Source: Paractinoplanes brasiliensis (GTDB lineage: Bacteria > Actinomycetota > Actinomycetes > Mycobacteriales > Micromonosporaceae). Taken from it: a stretch of 64,000 nt of DNA. Where the stretch lies: NCBI RefSeq assembly GCF_004362215.1, contig NZ_SNWR01000001.1:2668001-2732000 (forward strand), in the 5' to 3' direction. The translations under genes were made by a program, and so were the position numbers. The notes below the pieces were generated by a model. That model was given only the letters and a program-made list of their open reading frames with translations, had not been told where the DNA came from and ran no database searches. Below, in pieces: positions 7,831-16,640 of the stretch (position 1 is the stretch's first letter; each line of letters starts with the position of its first letter).

Positions 7831-9615
7831 ATGAACGACGAAGCTGCCGAGTCGCGGGGCCCGTCCCGTCCTTCGCAGGACGTGCCGGCGTCCGCCGCCG
7901 ACGCACCCACCCCGCCGGCGACTTCAACGCCGGCTCCAGACGAGACCCAGGCCACCCCGGAGGCCCCGGCCACCGCGGAAATGCCGGCGCCGGTGGAGAC
8001 GCCGGCCACCGTGGAAATGCCGGCCACGGAAACGGCGCCGGCCACCGTGGAAATGTCGGACAGGGAAACGGCGCAGGCTGCGGAAACGGCGCAGGCTGCG
8101 GAAACGGCGGCCTCGGCCGGGACGGCGGCCGGCTCCGACGAGCCGCCCACGGCCGACCTGCGCACCGAGGCCGTGCCGGACGACCCCCAGCCCGAGACCG
8201 GCCCGAGGGCACAGCCCGGCGCCGGTGATCCGCCGCCGTGGTTCCCGCCGGCCGGCGACCCCCACGCGGGTCCCTTCTTCTCCCGCGACGCCTTCTCCCG
8301 CGAAAAGCTGGTGCGCCCCCGCCAGGGCCGCTACGTCGCCGGCGTCTGCGGCGCCCTGGCCCGGGCCACCAACACCGACCCGGTCCTGTGGCGGGTGCTG
8401 CTGGCCGTGCTGGGCCTGCTCAGCGGGGTCGGCGTGCTGCTCTACCTGATCGGCTGGCTGGTCATGCCGGCCGAGGGCGACACCGCCTCGCCGATCGAGT
8501 CGCTGCTCGGCAAGGGTCGCGCCGGGATGGCGCCGGCCTCGGTGGTGCTGCTCGGCGGCGCGGCCGTGCTCACCTTCGCCTTCATCGTGCAGGACGGGGT
8601 GCGCGCGAGCCTGCTGGCCTGCGCGGTCATCGTCGGCGCGATCCTGCTGATCAAGCGCACCGGGACACCGCAGCAAGGGGGGCCGGCCGGCACGTTTCCG
8701 GGCGCCGGGCAGCCCCCGACCGCCCCGCCCGCGACCCCGCCCGGCCCGTTCGAGCCGACCGCGTTCGACAAGACAGCCCAGTTCGGGGCGGTTCCCCCTC
8801 CGCCCGGTCCGGCGCCCGCGACCGCACCGCCCACGCAGCCGGTAGGCACGCCCTCGGCGCCCCCGCCGCCCCCGCCGTACGCGCCGCCCACCAGCGGTTA
8901 CCGGCCTCCGTTCGCGCCGCACGGCCCGTACGCCCGGCCCACGCCGGTCACATACCCGCCGGCGCCCCCGGCCCCGCCCGTCCCGCCGCTGCGGGTCAAG
9001 CCGCCGAAGCCGCCGCGCGAACGTTCCAAGCTGGGGCGGCTCACGTTCTTCGCCGCGCTCATGGTGATCGGCGTGATCGCCGCGATCGACACGGCCGGCG
9101 CGAGTGTCGCCGTCTCGGTGTACTTCGCGGGCGCCCTGATCACCGTGGCGCTCGGCTTGATCGTCGGCGCCTGGCTGGGCCGGGCCCGCGGGCTGATCGC
9201 GCTGGGCATCCTGCTCTCGATCGGCCTGATGATCTCGACCGGCGCCGAGCGCTGGGGCGGTGAGGTCGGCAACAGCGTCTACCGTCCGGTGTCCCCGGCC
9301 GCCGTGGCCGACCGGTACGACTTCACCGCCGGCAGCGCCACGCTCGACCTCCGTCAGGTGAACTTCACCGGGCAGGAGCAGAACGTGGTCGTCACCATGA
9401 AGTTCGGGCAGATCCGCGTGCTGCTGCCCGAGAACGTCGACACCACGGCGCTGATGCAGGTCAAGAACGGCCGGGCCGTGATCTTCGGCAAGGAGTTCCA
9501 GGACGGCGAGATCAACGGCGAGAGCCTGACCGACCTCGGGCGCGACGGCGCCGGCGGTGGCACCCTGAAGCTGGACCTGCAGATGGACACGGGCAACGTG
9601 GAGGTCATCCGATGA
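7831..9615 (+). CDS. PspC-domain membrane protein with LiaF-like C-terminal domain
   Basis: Membrane protein of 594 residues. Residues 1-150 are low-complexity, rich in Pro, Ala, Glu and Thr, with repeated PAxxEMPA-type pentads. A PspC domain (RPRQGRYVAGVCGALARA) is at about 160-215, followed by a second membrane segment, a Pro-rich stretch to about residue 390 and a cluster of hydrophobic helices. The last 100 residues match the LiaF C-terminal pattern (SATLDLRQVNF, VVVTMKFGQIRVLLPENVD). LiaF-type domains restrain the sensor kinase of envelope-stress systems; the divergent kinase/regulator pair makes that role likely here (inference). I chose ATG 7831 because it directly precedes the low-complexity tract and no coding signal is seen upstream. 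Confidence 0.85.
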   Translation: MNDEAAESRGPSRPSQDVPASAADAPTPPATSTPAPDETQATPEAPATAEMPAPVETPATVEMPATETAPATVEMSDRETAQAAETAQAAETAASAGTAAGSDEPPTADLRTEAVPDDPQPETGPRAQPGAGDPPPWFPPAGDPHAGPFFSRDAFSREKLVRPRQGRYVAGVCGALARATNTDPVLWRVLLAVLGLLSGVGVLLYLIGWLVMPAEGDTASPIESLLGKGRAGMAPASVVLLGGAAVLTFAFIVQDGVRASLLACAVIVGAILLIKRTGTPQQGGPAGTFPGAGQPPTAPPATPPGPFEPTAFDKTAQFGAVPPPPGPAPATAPPTQPVGTPSAPPPPPPYAPPTSGYRPPFAPHGPYARPTPVTYPPAPPAPPVPPLRVKPPKPPRERSKLGRLTFFAALMVIGVIAAIDTAGASVAVSVYFAGALITVALGLIVGAWLGRARGLIALGILLSIGLMISTGAERWGGEVGNSVYRPVSPAAVADRYDFTAGSATLDLRQVNFTGQEQNVVVTMKFGQIRVLLPENVDTTALMQVKNGRAVIFGKEFQDGEINGESLTDLGRDGAGGGTLKLDLQMDTGNVEVIR

Positions 9616-9974
9616 AGCCGCATCGCATGGACGGCGTCTCGCTCAGCTTCGGCGTCCTGTTCCTGCTGGTCGCCGCATGGTGGGCGGTGTCACAGGTGAT
9701 CACCGTCCACCTGCCCGCGGTGGGCTGGCTGGTCGCCGGGGGCCTGATCGTCTTCGGGGTGATCGGGCTGCTGGGCGCCCTGCGTTCGGCCCGCACCCCG
9801 GCCGAGCCGGTCTCGGTCCCGGCGACCGTCGAGCGTCCGGCCGAGCCGGAGCTGCCCGGCGACCTGACCCCCGAGATGCACGCCTCGATCGTTCAGGAGC
9901 TGATGGACAACTCGGTGGACCGGATCACCAAGGAGCATCCGAACCTGGCATCGGAGCAGCCCCGCAAGGATTGA
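9612..9974 (+). CDS. Small two-helix membrane protein, unknown function
   Basis: A 120-residue protein whose ATG overlaps the stop of the PspC/LiaF-like gene by 4 bp, so it is co-translated with it. Two transmembrane helices (SFGVLFLLVAAWWAVSQVI and a second at about 35-55) are followed by a charged, Pro/Glu-rich cytoplasmic-type tail. I do not recognise a named domain. Position suggests an accessory part of the PspC/LiaF-like stress module. Confidence 0.82.
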   Translation: MKPHRMDGVSLSFGVLFLLVAAWWAVSQVITVHLPAVGWLVAGGLIVFGVIGLLGALRSARTPAEPVSVPATVERPAEPELPGDLTPEMHASIVQELMDNSVDRITKEHPNLASEQPRKD

Positions 9975-10001
9975 CCGGGGCGGCGCAATAAACTCGTCGT
10001 C

Positions 10002-11246
10002 ATGACTCCGTTCCCCGCCGTGTCCCAAGCACCGATCGTCGGAGTCGGCGCCACGGCCGCCCGCGCCCTCACCGCCGAGTTCGCCCGCCACAACGCGGCC
10101 ACCACCGCGATCGTGGCGGGCGCCGACCATTCCTCGCCCGTGGTGGCGAGCGCGGTCGAGGCCCTGCTGCCCGGCGACCGGCTCACCCTGGTCGCCGGCG
10201 AGCGCAGCACGGCCGATCTGCTGCGTGATCACATCTCCGGGCTGGGCAGCTGGATCGCCGACCGGGTGCAGGTGGTCGAGACGCTCGACGAGGCCGGCCA
10301 GGCCGACGTGGTGATCGTCGGCGAGCCGCTCACCGGCACCGCCTCCGACGTGCGTGACCTGCTCGATCGGATGGGCAAGCACCTCACCGACGGCGGCGTG
10401 GTCACGCTGGCCGTCCCGGCCACCCCGGGTCGCACCGGCGGGGCCGCGGCCGAGATGTTCCGGCAGAGCGCGCTCTTCGGCGTCGGCTCCGACCTGGTGG
10501 TTCGCAACCAGCCGCCGCTGCGCGTGCACAAGCTGCGGTTCACCGCGGCCGATGTACGGGTTGCGGCCACGCTGGCCCCGGCCTATCGCCCGTCCAGCGT
10601 GCCGTTGACGCGGACCATGCACATCGACTCCAACGGCGTGGCCGCCGCCGGCATCGCGCTGGGCCTGGCCGCCGCGGCCCGCATCGCCCGGCCCAAGTCG
10701 AAGCTCTGGCTGCTGCCCGCGCTGGCCGCGGCCCCGGTCGCCGCGTTCTTCCGCGACCCCGAGCGGGACCTGCCGGACGACCCGCGGGCCGTGGTGGCGG
10801 CGGCCGACGGGCGGGTGCTGTCGATCGAGCGGATGACCGACGAGCGGTTCGGCCCGGGCGAGTTCCTGCGCATCGCCGTGTTCCTGTCGGTGCTCGACGT
10901 GCACGTCAACCGGGTGCCGGTGGCCGGGCGCGTCACCGACTACTTCGTCGAGGACGGCGGCTACGCGAACGCGATGACCGCCGCCGCCGAACACAACGTC
11001 GCCGCGTACACGGTCCTCGACACCGACCACGGCACGGTGGCAGTCGCCCAGCGCACGGGGTTGATCGCCCGCCGCATCGTCCAGCGGGTCCCGGTCGGCA
11101 CCCTGGTGGCCCGCGGCGAACGCATGGGCCTGATCCGCTTCGGCTCCCGCACCGACGTCTACCTCCCCGCCGACAAGGCGGACCCCCAGGTCAGCGTCAA
11201 CGAAAAGGTAGTAGGCGGCTCCTCGGTAATCGCCCGCTGGCGCTGA
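10002..11246 (+). CDS. psd: Phosphatidylserine decarboxylase with extra N-terminal Rossmann/methyltransferase-like domain
   Basis: Makes phosphatidylethanolamine from phosphatidylserine using a pyruvoyl group formed by self-cleavage. The catalytic part is roughly residues 205-414, with FFRDPERDLP, the VDVHVNRVPVAG block and the C-terminal GGSS self-processing motif (cleavage between Gly and Ser). Residues 1-190 are not part of ordinary bacterial Psd: they alternate beta-like and helical segments (TTAIVAGADHS, RLTLVAGERS, ADVVIVGEPL, GGVVTLAVP) resembling a degenerate class I methyltransferase fold without a clear SAM-binding glycine loop. The gene is convergent with pssA, the preceding step of the pathway, and shares its terminator. 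Confidence 0.92.
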   Translation: MTPFPAVSQAPIVGVGATAARALTAEFARHNAATTAIVAGADHSSPVVASAVEALLPGDRLTLVAGERSTADLLRDHISGLGSWIADRVQVVETLDEAGQADVVIVGEPLTGTASDVRDLLDRMGKHLTDGGVVTLAVPATPGRTGGAAAEMFRQSALFGVGSDLVVRNQPPLRVHKLRFTAADVRVAATLAPAYRPSSVPLTRTMHIDSNGVAAAGIALGLAAAARIARPKSKLWLLPALAAAPVAAFFRDPERDLPDDPRAVVAAADGRVLSIERMTDERFGPGEFLRIAVFLSVLDVHVNRVPVAGRVTDYFVEDGGYANAMTAAAEHNVAAYTVLDTDHGTVAVAQRTGLIARRIVQRVPVGTLVARGERMGLIRFGSRTDVYLPADKADPQVSVNEKVVGGSSVIARWR

Positions 11247-11252
11247 CCGACG

Positions 11253-11288
11253 TCGAACGGCCGCCCCTTCGGGGACGGCCGTTCGACA
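11253..11288. terminator. Bidirectional terminator between psd and pssA
   Basis: A 12-bp stem (GTCGAACGGCCG and its complement) continues after one C-A mismatch into CCC/GGG capped by a TTCG tetraloop. It sits exactly between two convergent stop codons, so it can end both transcripts. Confidence 0.85.
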
Positions 11289-11295
11289 GGCAGAA

Positions 11296-12243
11296 CTAGA
11301 CGCGCTTGGCGCGGGCCCACATGATCGGGCCGCTCACCAGGTAGACCGCGACCAGCATGACGAAGGTCAGCCGGGCGTCGACCAGGGCGCCGACCACCGG
11401 GAGCAGCCAGAACCAGGCCGGCAGCTTGACCAGGCGAGCGAGTTTCGCGTACGGGAAGCTTGAGACCATCGCGAACGCCAGCAGCGCCACCCCGCCCAGG
11501 ATGACCACGCCGGGCAGCGGCAGGTCGATCAGCACGGTGAGCGCGAGCACGGCCGCGACCAGTGTCGTCGGCACGCCGCTGAAGAACCGGCCGTCCTTGG
11601 GCGAGACGTTGAAGCGGGCCAGGCGGATCGCGGCACAGCCGGCGACCAGCATGCACGCCACCGCGGCGGCCGGGGTCGGCACGGTGTGGGCCAGCGAGGC
11701 GTAGACCACCACGGGCGCGGCCAGGCCGAACGAGCACATGTCGGCCAGCGAGTCCATCTGGGCGCCGAACGGGCTGGACACGCCCAGTTTGCGGGCGAGA
11801 GCGCCGTCGAGACCGTCGAAGGCCACGCAGGCGACCAGGAAGGCGGCGGCGAGGCGAACCTCGTCGTGCATCGCCAGCACGATGGCCAGCATGCCCAGGG
11901 CCAGGCTGGCCAGGGTGCACGCGTTGACGACGGCGAAGCGGAACCGGCGGGCCGCGGTGTGCTCGCCGGGAAGAAGCGAGGAGCTCTCGGCGGCCGGCTC
12001 GGCGGGCGCCGGGATGGCCAGGTGGGGAGCGACGGGAACGAGGGACCGGCCTGGGTCGACTCCGGTGTAGATGACCTCGGCACGGGTCGCGGTGGCGGCG
12101 CGGCCGGAGTTCCGGCCACCCACCCGCACCATCAGGGCCTGCCGCGCGATGGTTCCGCTGCGGCGCAGACGACCTGCCCAACGACGACCAGCGGGACGGG
12201 GGCTGTCCGTCGTCCGACGCCGGCGCCAAGGGGTTCTCGGCAC
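11296..12243 (-). CDS. pssA: CDP-diacylglycerol-serine O-phosphatidyltransferase (phosphatidylserine synthase)
   Basis: Membrane enzyme that transfers serine onto CDP-diacylglycerol, supplying the substrate of Psd. The CDP-alcohol phosphatidyltransferase motif is complete: DGALAR, then G after the spacing loop, then DSLAD. Six to eight hydrophobic helices follow, with a FPYAKLARLVKLP segment near the end. I start at GTG 12243 (315 aa) because GGAGG lies 6 bases upstream; a longer GTG start at 12312 and an ATG at 12132 lack a ribosome site. The first 70 residues are Arg-rich and probably cytoplasmic. Confidence 0.92.
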   Translation of the reverse strand: MPRTPWRRRRTTDSPRPAGRRWAGRLRRSGTIARQALMVRVGGRNSGRAATATRAEVIYTGVDPGRSLVPVAPHLAIPAPAEPAAESSSLLPGEHTAARRFRFAVVNACTLASLALGMLAIVLAMHDEVRLAAAFLVACVAFDGLDGALARKLGVSSPFGAQMDSLADMCSFGLAAPVVVYASLAHTVPTPAAAVACMLVAGCAAIRLARFNVSPKDGRFFSGVPTTLVAAVLALTVLIDLPLPGVVILGGVALLAFAMVSSFPYAKLARLVKLPAWFWLLPVVGALVDARLTFVMLVAVYLVSGPIMWARAKRV

Positions 12244-12433
12244 GTGCTTCCTCCATGGGATCGGTGGGCCACCGACTGTCGCGGTGGGTTGTGGCCCGGT
12301 AGCCCGCCGCACATGCGGAGCCGGGAAAATTGCGGCTTACACCTTCGCATACCCGAACGATGTTGGCGAGCAGTCAATTCCGACGGCCCACCCCGCGGGA
12401 CAGGCCACCTGATCACCTCTCCCCGGCCCGATT

Positions 12434-13336
12434 TTACCTCGCCTGTTCCGCACCGACGCGAGCTACGGCGTCGGCGGCCAGCTCCGTGAGACGCAGCCGC
12501 CTCGCCTCGGCCGGCGTGAACCAGCGCGCCTCCGCGGTCGATCCGCCCGCCTCCTCGGTCACCACAGGTACCGTCGGCAGGTCCACCTGGACCCTGAACA
12601 GCACCCGGATGACGTGCCAGTCGATCGGCACCCCTTCCGGCCCCAGAGCTGCGGGATCGTGCCGATGGGAGATGCCCAGCAGGCCGGTCGCGCGGCCACG
12701 CTGAGCGGTTTCCTCGAACAGTTCGCGGGTCAGCGCCGCCTCGGGTGTCTCGCCGTGGTCGGTGCCGCCGCCGGGCAGATGCCAGCGGCCGGCGCCGGGG
12801 TATCCCTCGGCGATCCGGGTGAGCAAGATCCGCCCGTTCGGGTCCGTCGCCACCCCGTACGCGCCGAAACGCTGCACCCGCGACGGACGTGACAGTTCCT
12901 CGTCTTCGTCCGGTTTGTCGGAGACGGCCGCGGAGCCGCCCAGCATGGCCGATGTGAACGACATCAGCGGAAGCTCGGCGATACGGGCGGAAGTCACCCA
13001 TTCGACCGACTCGGTAGTGCCGCCGACCTCGGGCCGCAGGGCTCCTCCGGTCACCGAGACGTCGTAGACGATGCGATCCGTGTGCTCGAGGTCGCCACCG
13101 GGTAGCCGGAAGACGTCCGCGGTGACGGCGTGCAGTGCCTCGATCCGTACGGACAGACCGGTCTCCTCACCGAATTCGCGCACCACCGCGGCATCCGGGT
13201 GCTCCCCCTGCTCGACGCCGCCGCCGGGCAGGGTCCAGAGGCCGGGGAACTCGCTCAGCGGCGAGTTCCGGGCGAGCAGCACCCGCCCAGAATCGTCGCG
13301 ACAGATCCCGTACGCCCCGACTCGCCTGATCTTCAC
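12434..13336 (-). CDS. Tandem double-NUDIX hydrolase, second of a duplicated pair
   Basis: A 300-residue protein with two NUDIX domains. Domain 1 has an intact box, GGGVEQGEHPDAAVVREF then GEETGL. Domain 2 has GGTDHGETPEAALTRELFEE but ends TAQ, so the late box glycine is replaced by Ala. NUDIX enzymes hydrolyse nucleoside diphosphates linked to another group; the substrate here is unknown. The start GTG 13336 overlaps the stop of the preceding double-NUDIX gene (GTGA), so the pair is translationally coupled. The two proteins are clearly paralogous, each opening with an R-(R/I)-x-A-Y block and each carrying the GPEG.PIDWH segment in its second domain. Confidence 0.88.
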   Translation of the reverse strand: MKIRRVGAYGICRDDSGRVLLARNSPLSEFPGLWTLPGGGVEQGEHPDAAVVREFGEETGLSVRIEALHAVTADVFRLPGGDLEHTDRIVYDVSVTGGALRPEVGGTTESVEWVTSARIAELPLMSFTSAMLGGSAAVSDKPDEDEELSRPSRVQRFGAYGVATDPNGRILLTRIAEGYPGAGRWHLPGGGTDHGETPEAALTRELFEETAQRGRATGLLGISHRHDPAALGPEGVPIDWHVIRVLFRVQVDLPTVPVVTEEAGGSTAEARWFTPAEARRLRLTELAADAVARVGAEQAR

Positions 13337-14301
13337 CGGGACCAGATTAGTCCCGCCTTGCGCAGCGCCTCGGCCGTCACCTCGGTGAGCTCGTCCTCGG
13401 GCAGGTCGGCGACCTGCTTGACCGGAACCCAACGGGCCTCGGAGGTGGAGCCGCCGACATCCCTGATCTCGACGTCGGTGGGCCTGTCGACGATCACCCG
13501 GTAGAAGGCGCGTACGCCGTGCCAGTCGATCGGGTAGCCCTCGGGGCCGAGCGAGGCGGCGTCGCGGTGGCTGGCCACGCCGAGCAGTTCGACCAGCCGG
13601 CCCTCCTGCCCCGTCTCCTCGACCAGCTCGCGGATCAGGGCGGTGCCGGGTTGCTCGCCGTAGTCCGTGCCGCCGCCGGGCAGGTGCCAGCGGCCCTCGC
13701 CGGGATAACCCGGGGCGATCCGGGTCAGCAGCAGGCTGGCGTCGTGCGGGTCGGTGGCGATGGCGTACGCCGCGAAGCGCTGAGCGCGGTGCAGCCCGTC
13801 CGGCCCGGGATGGGCGTAGAACGACGGGAAGGTCGGCGCCGTGTCGGGGCGCAGGTCGGCCGAGGCGCTGCCGAGCCCGAGCGCGTCCGCCGTGAACTGC
13901 CGGAGCTTGAGGCGCTCGGCCTCGGCGAGCGTGTGCCACCGGGCCAGGTCGGTGGGGTGGCCGACCCGGTCCACGATCGTTCCACCGCGGATCGACACCG
14001 AGTAGATGAGCCGGTCGGTGTGGATGGTGACGCCACGGTGCGGCAGCGAACGCATGTCGGCCAGCACGTCGCGCAGCCCGGTGACGGCGACCGAGAGCCC
14101 GGTCTCGGCGGCCGTCTCGCGGACGACGGTGTGATTCGGGTCCTCGCCGTGATCGACGGCGCCACCGGGCAACGACCAGACGCCCGGCGTACCGGACTTG
14201 CTGGAGGCGCGCACGAGCAGCACCCGGCCGTCGTCATCAGTGGCGACGGCGTAGGCAGCGATCCGGCGGAGCGGTTCCAGTGCGGGGGTCACGGGCGGCA
14301 T
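13333..14301 (-). CDS. Tandem double-NUDIX hydrolase, first of a duplicated pair
   Basis: A 322-residue protein with two NUDIX domains. In domain 1 the box reads RETAAETGL instead of REUxEExGU, so the first of the paired metal-binding glutamates is Ala and this domain may be inactive. Domain 2 has a full box (GGGTDYGEQPGTALIRELVEETGQ region). This is the reverse of its neighbour, where domain 1 is the better one. The shared GPEGxPIDWH segment in the second domains shows that both genes came from one double-domain ancestor. It starts at ATG 14301 and is first in a two-gene leftward operon. Confidence 0.88.
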   Translation of the reverse strand: MPPVTPALEPLRRIAAYAVATDDDGRVLLVRASSKSGTPGVWSLPGGAVDHGEDPNHTVVRETAAETGLSVAVTGLRDVLADMRSLPHRGVTIHTDRLIYSVSIRGGTIVDRVGHPTDLARWHTLAEAERLKLRQFTADALGLGSASADLRPDTAPTFPSFYAHPGPDGLHRAQRFAAYAIATDPHDASLLLTRIAPGYPGEGRWHLPGGGTDYGEQPGTALIRELVEETGQEGRLVELLGVASHRDAASLGPEGYPIDWHGVRAFYRVIVDRPTDVEIRDVGGSTSEARWVPVKQVADLPEDELTEVTAEALRKAGLIWSR

Positions 14302-14496
14302 TCTGCCCGGAATATGTTAAGTCCAGAAAACGTCTGTCGGATTCCTGACAGGTGGTTCGCGCTGCGTAATCGCTGATCAGAGCAGCATTAGGCACATTCG
14401 GCCCTCGATCCACTACAATGCGTAATGGGCATCTCAGGGTCGGTATCCGGGGGCTCACCGAGGTCGCCGGGGCCCTTCCGGGGCCACCATGGGGAC

Positions 14497-14904
14497 ATGA
14501 CACAGCTCCCCGACGGCGGCCTCCAGACCCCGTACAAGCAACTCCGCCGGCCTCTCGACGACCGCCTCGCCGCGGGCGTCTGCAGCGGTGTCGGGCGCTA
14601 CTTCGGCGTCGACCCGGTGCTCGTGCGCGTCGGCTTCGTGCTGCTCGCCGTGATCACCGCGGGCGCGGCGCTGCTCGCCTATCCCATCATGTGGTTCCTG
14701 ATGCCCGAGGACTCGGTGGGCGCCTGGAACGCCGCCACCACGACCCCATGGAACGAGAGCACCCCGGACGCCTGGAACCCGAGCACCCCCGGCACCTCGG
14801 CCGAGGGCACCTCGAACGCCTGGAACCCGAGCGCTCCGGGCAGCCCGGACGCTTCGAACCCCGGCGCCCCGGGCACATCCAACGACGGCACCCCGAACGC
14901 CTGA
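14497..14904 (+). CDS. Small PspC-domain membrane protein with Asn/Pro/Ser repeat tail
   Basis: A 135-residue protein. Residues 14-70 form a PspC domain (RPLDDRLAAGVCSGVGRYFGV, then two hydrophobic segments ending AYPIMWFLMPED). The rest is a low-complexity tail with imperfect repeats of the type AWNPSTPGT. I choose ATG 14497, preceded by GGGG, over an in-frame ATG at 14425 that would add an unrelated Gly/Ser-rich leader. It is the third PspC protein in the window and stands alone, convergent with guaA. PspC proteins sense or buffer envelope stress. Confidence 0.85.
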   Translation: MTQLPDGGLQTPYKQLRRPLDDRLAAGVCSGVGRYFGVDPVLVRVGFVLLAVITAGAALLAYPIMWFLMPEDSVGAWNAATTTPWNESTPDAWNPSTPGTSAEGTSNAWNPSAPGSPDASNPGAPGTSNDGTPNA

Positions 14905-14918
14905 AACATCAGCGCCCC

Positions 14919-14940
14919 GGCGCCTCACAAAAGAGGCGCC
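14919..14940. terminator. Bidirectional terminator between PspC gene and guaA
   Basis: An 8-bp GC-rich stem (GGCGCCTC and its complement) with loop ACAAAA lies between two convergent stop codons. Confidence 0.8.
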
Positions 14941-14974
14941 CCGAACGACGGCACCACCGAGATCCGAGACCGCG

Positions 14975-16522
14975 TCACTCCCACTCGATGGTGCCCGGCG
15001 GCTTGCTCGTGACGTCGAGGACGACCCGGTTGACCTCGCGCACCTCGTTGGTGATCCGGGTCGAGATCTTCGCGATCACGTCGTAGGGCAGGCGCGACCA
15101 GTCGGCGGTCATCGCGTCCTCGCTGGAGACCGGCCGCAGCACGACCGGGTGCCCGTACGTCCGGCCGTCGCCCTGCACGCCGACGCTGCGCACGTCGGCC
15201 AGCAGGACCACCGGGAACTGCCACACGTCACGGTCGAGGCCGGCGGCGGTCAGTTCCTCGCGCGCGATCAGGTCCGCCGCACGCAGCAGGTCGAGGCGTT
15301 CCCGGTCGACCGCGCCGATGATGCGGATGGCCAGGCCGGGACCTGGGAACGGGTGCCGGTGGACCATCTCGTCGGGCAGGCCCAGCGCCGAGCCGAGGGC
15401 ACGCACCTCGTCCTTGAACAGGGTGCGAAGCGGCTCGATGAGCGCGAACTGCAGGTCGTCGGGGAGGCCGCCCACGTTGTGGTGGGACTTGATGTTGGCC
15501 GTGCCGGTGCCGCCGCCGGACTCGACGACGTCGGGATAGAGCGTGCCCTGCACCAGGAACTCGATGTGCCGCTCGGCGTCGAGCTCGCGGGCAGCGCCCT
15601 CGAACGCGCGGATGAACTCGCGTCCGATGATCTTGCGCTTCTGTTCCGGGTCGGTGACGCCGGCCAGGTGCCCCAGGAACGTGTCGGCCGCGTCGACCAC
15701 CTTGAGCCGGATGCCGGTGGCGGCGACGTAGTCCTTTTCCACCTGCTCGGCCTCGCCCGCGCGCAGGAGGCCGTGGTCGACGAAGACACAGGTCAGCTGG
15801 TCGCCGATCGCCTTGTGAACGAGCGCGGCGGCCACCGCCGAGTCGACGCCGCCGGACAGCCCGCAGATCACCTGCTTGTCGCCGACCTGCTCGCGGATCG
15901 CGGCCACCTGGTCGTCGATGATGTTGCCCGGCGTCCAGGTCGGCTCGATGCCGGCGATGTCGTACAGGAAACGCTTGAGCATTTCCTGACCCTGCTCGGT
16001 ATGCGCCACCTCGGGGTGGAACTGCACGCCGGCGCGACGGGCCGTGAGGTCCTCGAAAGCGGCCACGGGCGCGCCCGGCGTCGAAGCGGTGACCGCGAAG
16101 CCCTGCGGCGCCACGGCCACGCTGTCGCCGTGGCTCATCCAGACCGGCAGGTCGTCGGGCAGCTCGCGCAGCAGCGTGCCGCCCTGGGCGGTCAGGTGGG
16201 TGCGCCCGTACTCCCGCGAGCCGGTGTGCGCGACAGTGCCGCCGAGCGCCTGAGCCATCGCCTGGAAGCCGTAACAGATGCCGAAGACCGGCACCTCGTT
16301 GTCGAACAGCTTGGCGTCGAGCACGGGCGCGCCGGGCTCGTAGACGCTGGACGGGCCGCCGGACAGGATGATGGCGGCCGGGTCCTTGGCCAGCATCTCG
16401 GCGACGGGCATCGAGTGCGGGACAATCTCGGAATAGACCCGCGCCTCACGGACACGGCGGGCGATCAGCTGGGCGTACTGGGCGCCGAAGTCGACGACGA
16501 GAACCGGGCGGGGAGTACTCAC
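14975..16522 (-). CDS. guaA: GMP synthase, glutamine-hydrolysing
   Basis: Converts XMP to GMP with ATP and glutamine-derived ammonia, the last step after GuaB. At 515 residues it has the normal length. The class I amidotransferase domain has the nucleophile Cys at about 83 (FGICYGFQAMA) and the His/Glu pair in HPEVAHT. The ATP-pyrophosphatase PP-loop is SGGVDSA, and the C-terminal dimer domain ends TIEWE. The GTG start at 16522 overlaps the stop of the out-of-frame tail of the upstream subtilase gene (GTGA), so guaA was probably once coupled to an intact protease gene. Confidence 0.98.
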   Translation of the reverse strand: MSTPRPVLVVDFGAQYAQLIARRVREARVYSEIVPHSMPVAEMLAKDPAAIILSGGPSSVYEPGAPVLDAKLFDNEVPVFGICYGFQAMAQALGGTVAHTGSREYGRTHLTAQGGTLLRELPDDLPVWMSHGDSVAVAPQGFAVTASTPGAPVAAFEDLTARRAGVQFHPEVAHTEQGQEMLKRFLYDIAGIEPTWTPGNIIDDQVAAIREQVGDKQVICGLSGGVDSAVAAALVHKAIGDQLTCVFVDHGLLRAGEAEQVEKDYVAATGIRLKVVDAADTFLGHLAGVTDPEQKRKIIGREFIRAFEGAARELDAERHIEFLVQGTLYPDVVESGGGTGTANIKSHHNVGGLPDDLQFALIEPLRTLFKDEVRALGSALGLPDEMVHRHPFPGPGLAIRIIGAVDRERLDLLRAADLIAREELTAAGLDRDVWQFPVVLLADVRSVGVQGDGRTYGHPVVLRPVSSEDAMTADWSRLPYDVIAKISTRITNEVREVNRVVLDVTSKPPGTIEWE

Positions 16523-16640
16523 CCGCCGAGTTTACCGTTGACGACCCGTACGTTCCCGGCCCGGTCGACCGCTCGAACCTTCACCGTACGTGCTCGTCCG
16601 GGCACCGTGAACTTGCGGACGCAGCCGCCGTACGGGCAGT
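16519..16640 (-). other. Out-of-frame C-terminal tail of the upstream subtilase gene (frameshift remnant)
   Basis: In the frame shifted by one base relative to the protease gene, the sequence encodes a convincing end of its beta-sandwich domain (CPYGGCVRKFTVPGRARTV, then RAVDRAGN) and stops at 16519, overlapping guaA by 4 bp. The paralogous protease ends its last domain in the same way (FTVQVRVYDKAGN). One base appears to be missing near 16640-16650. Confidence 0.75.
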
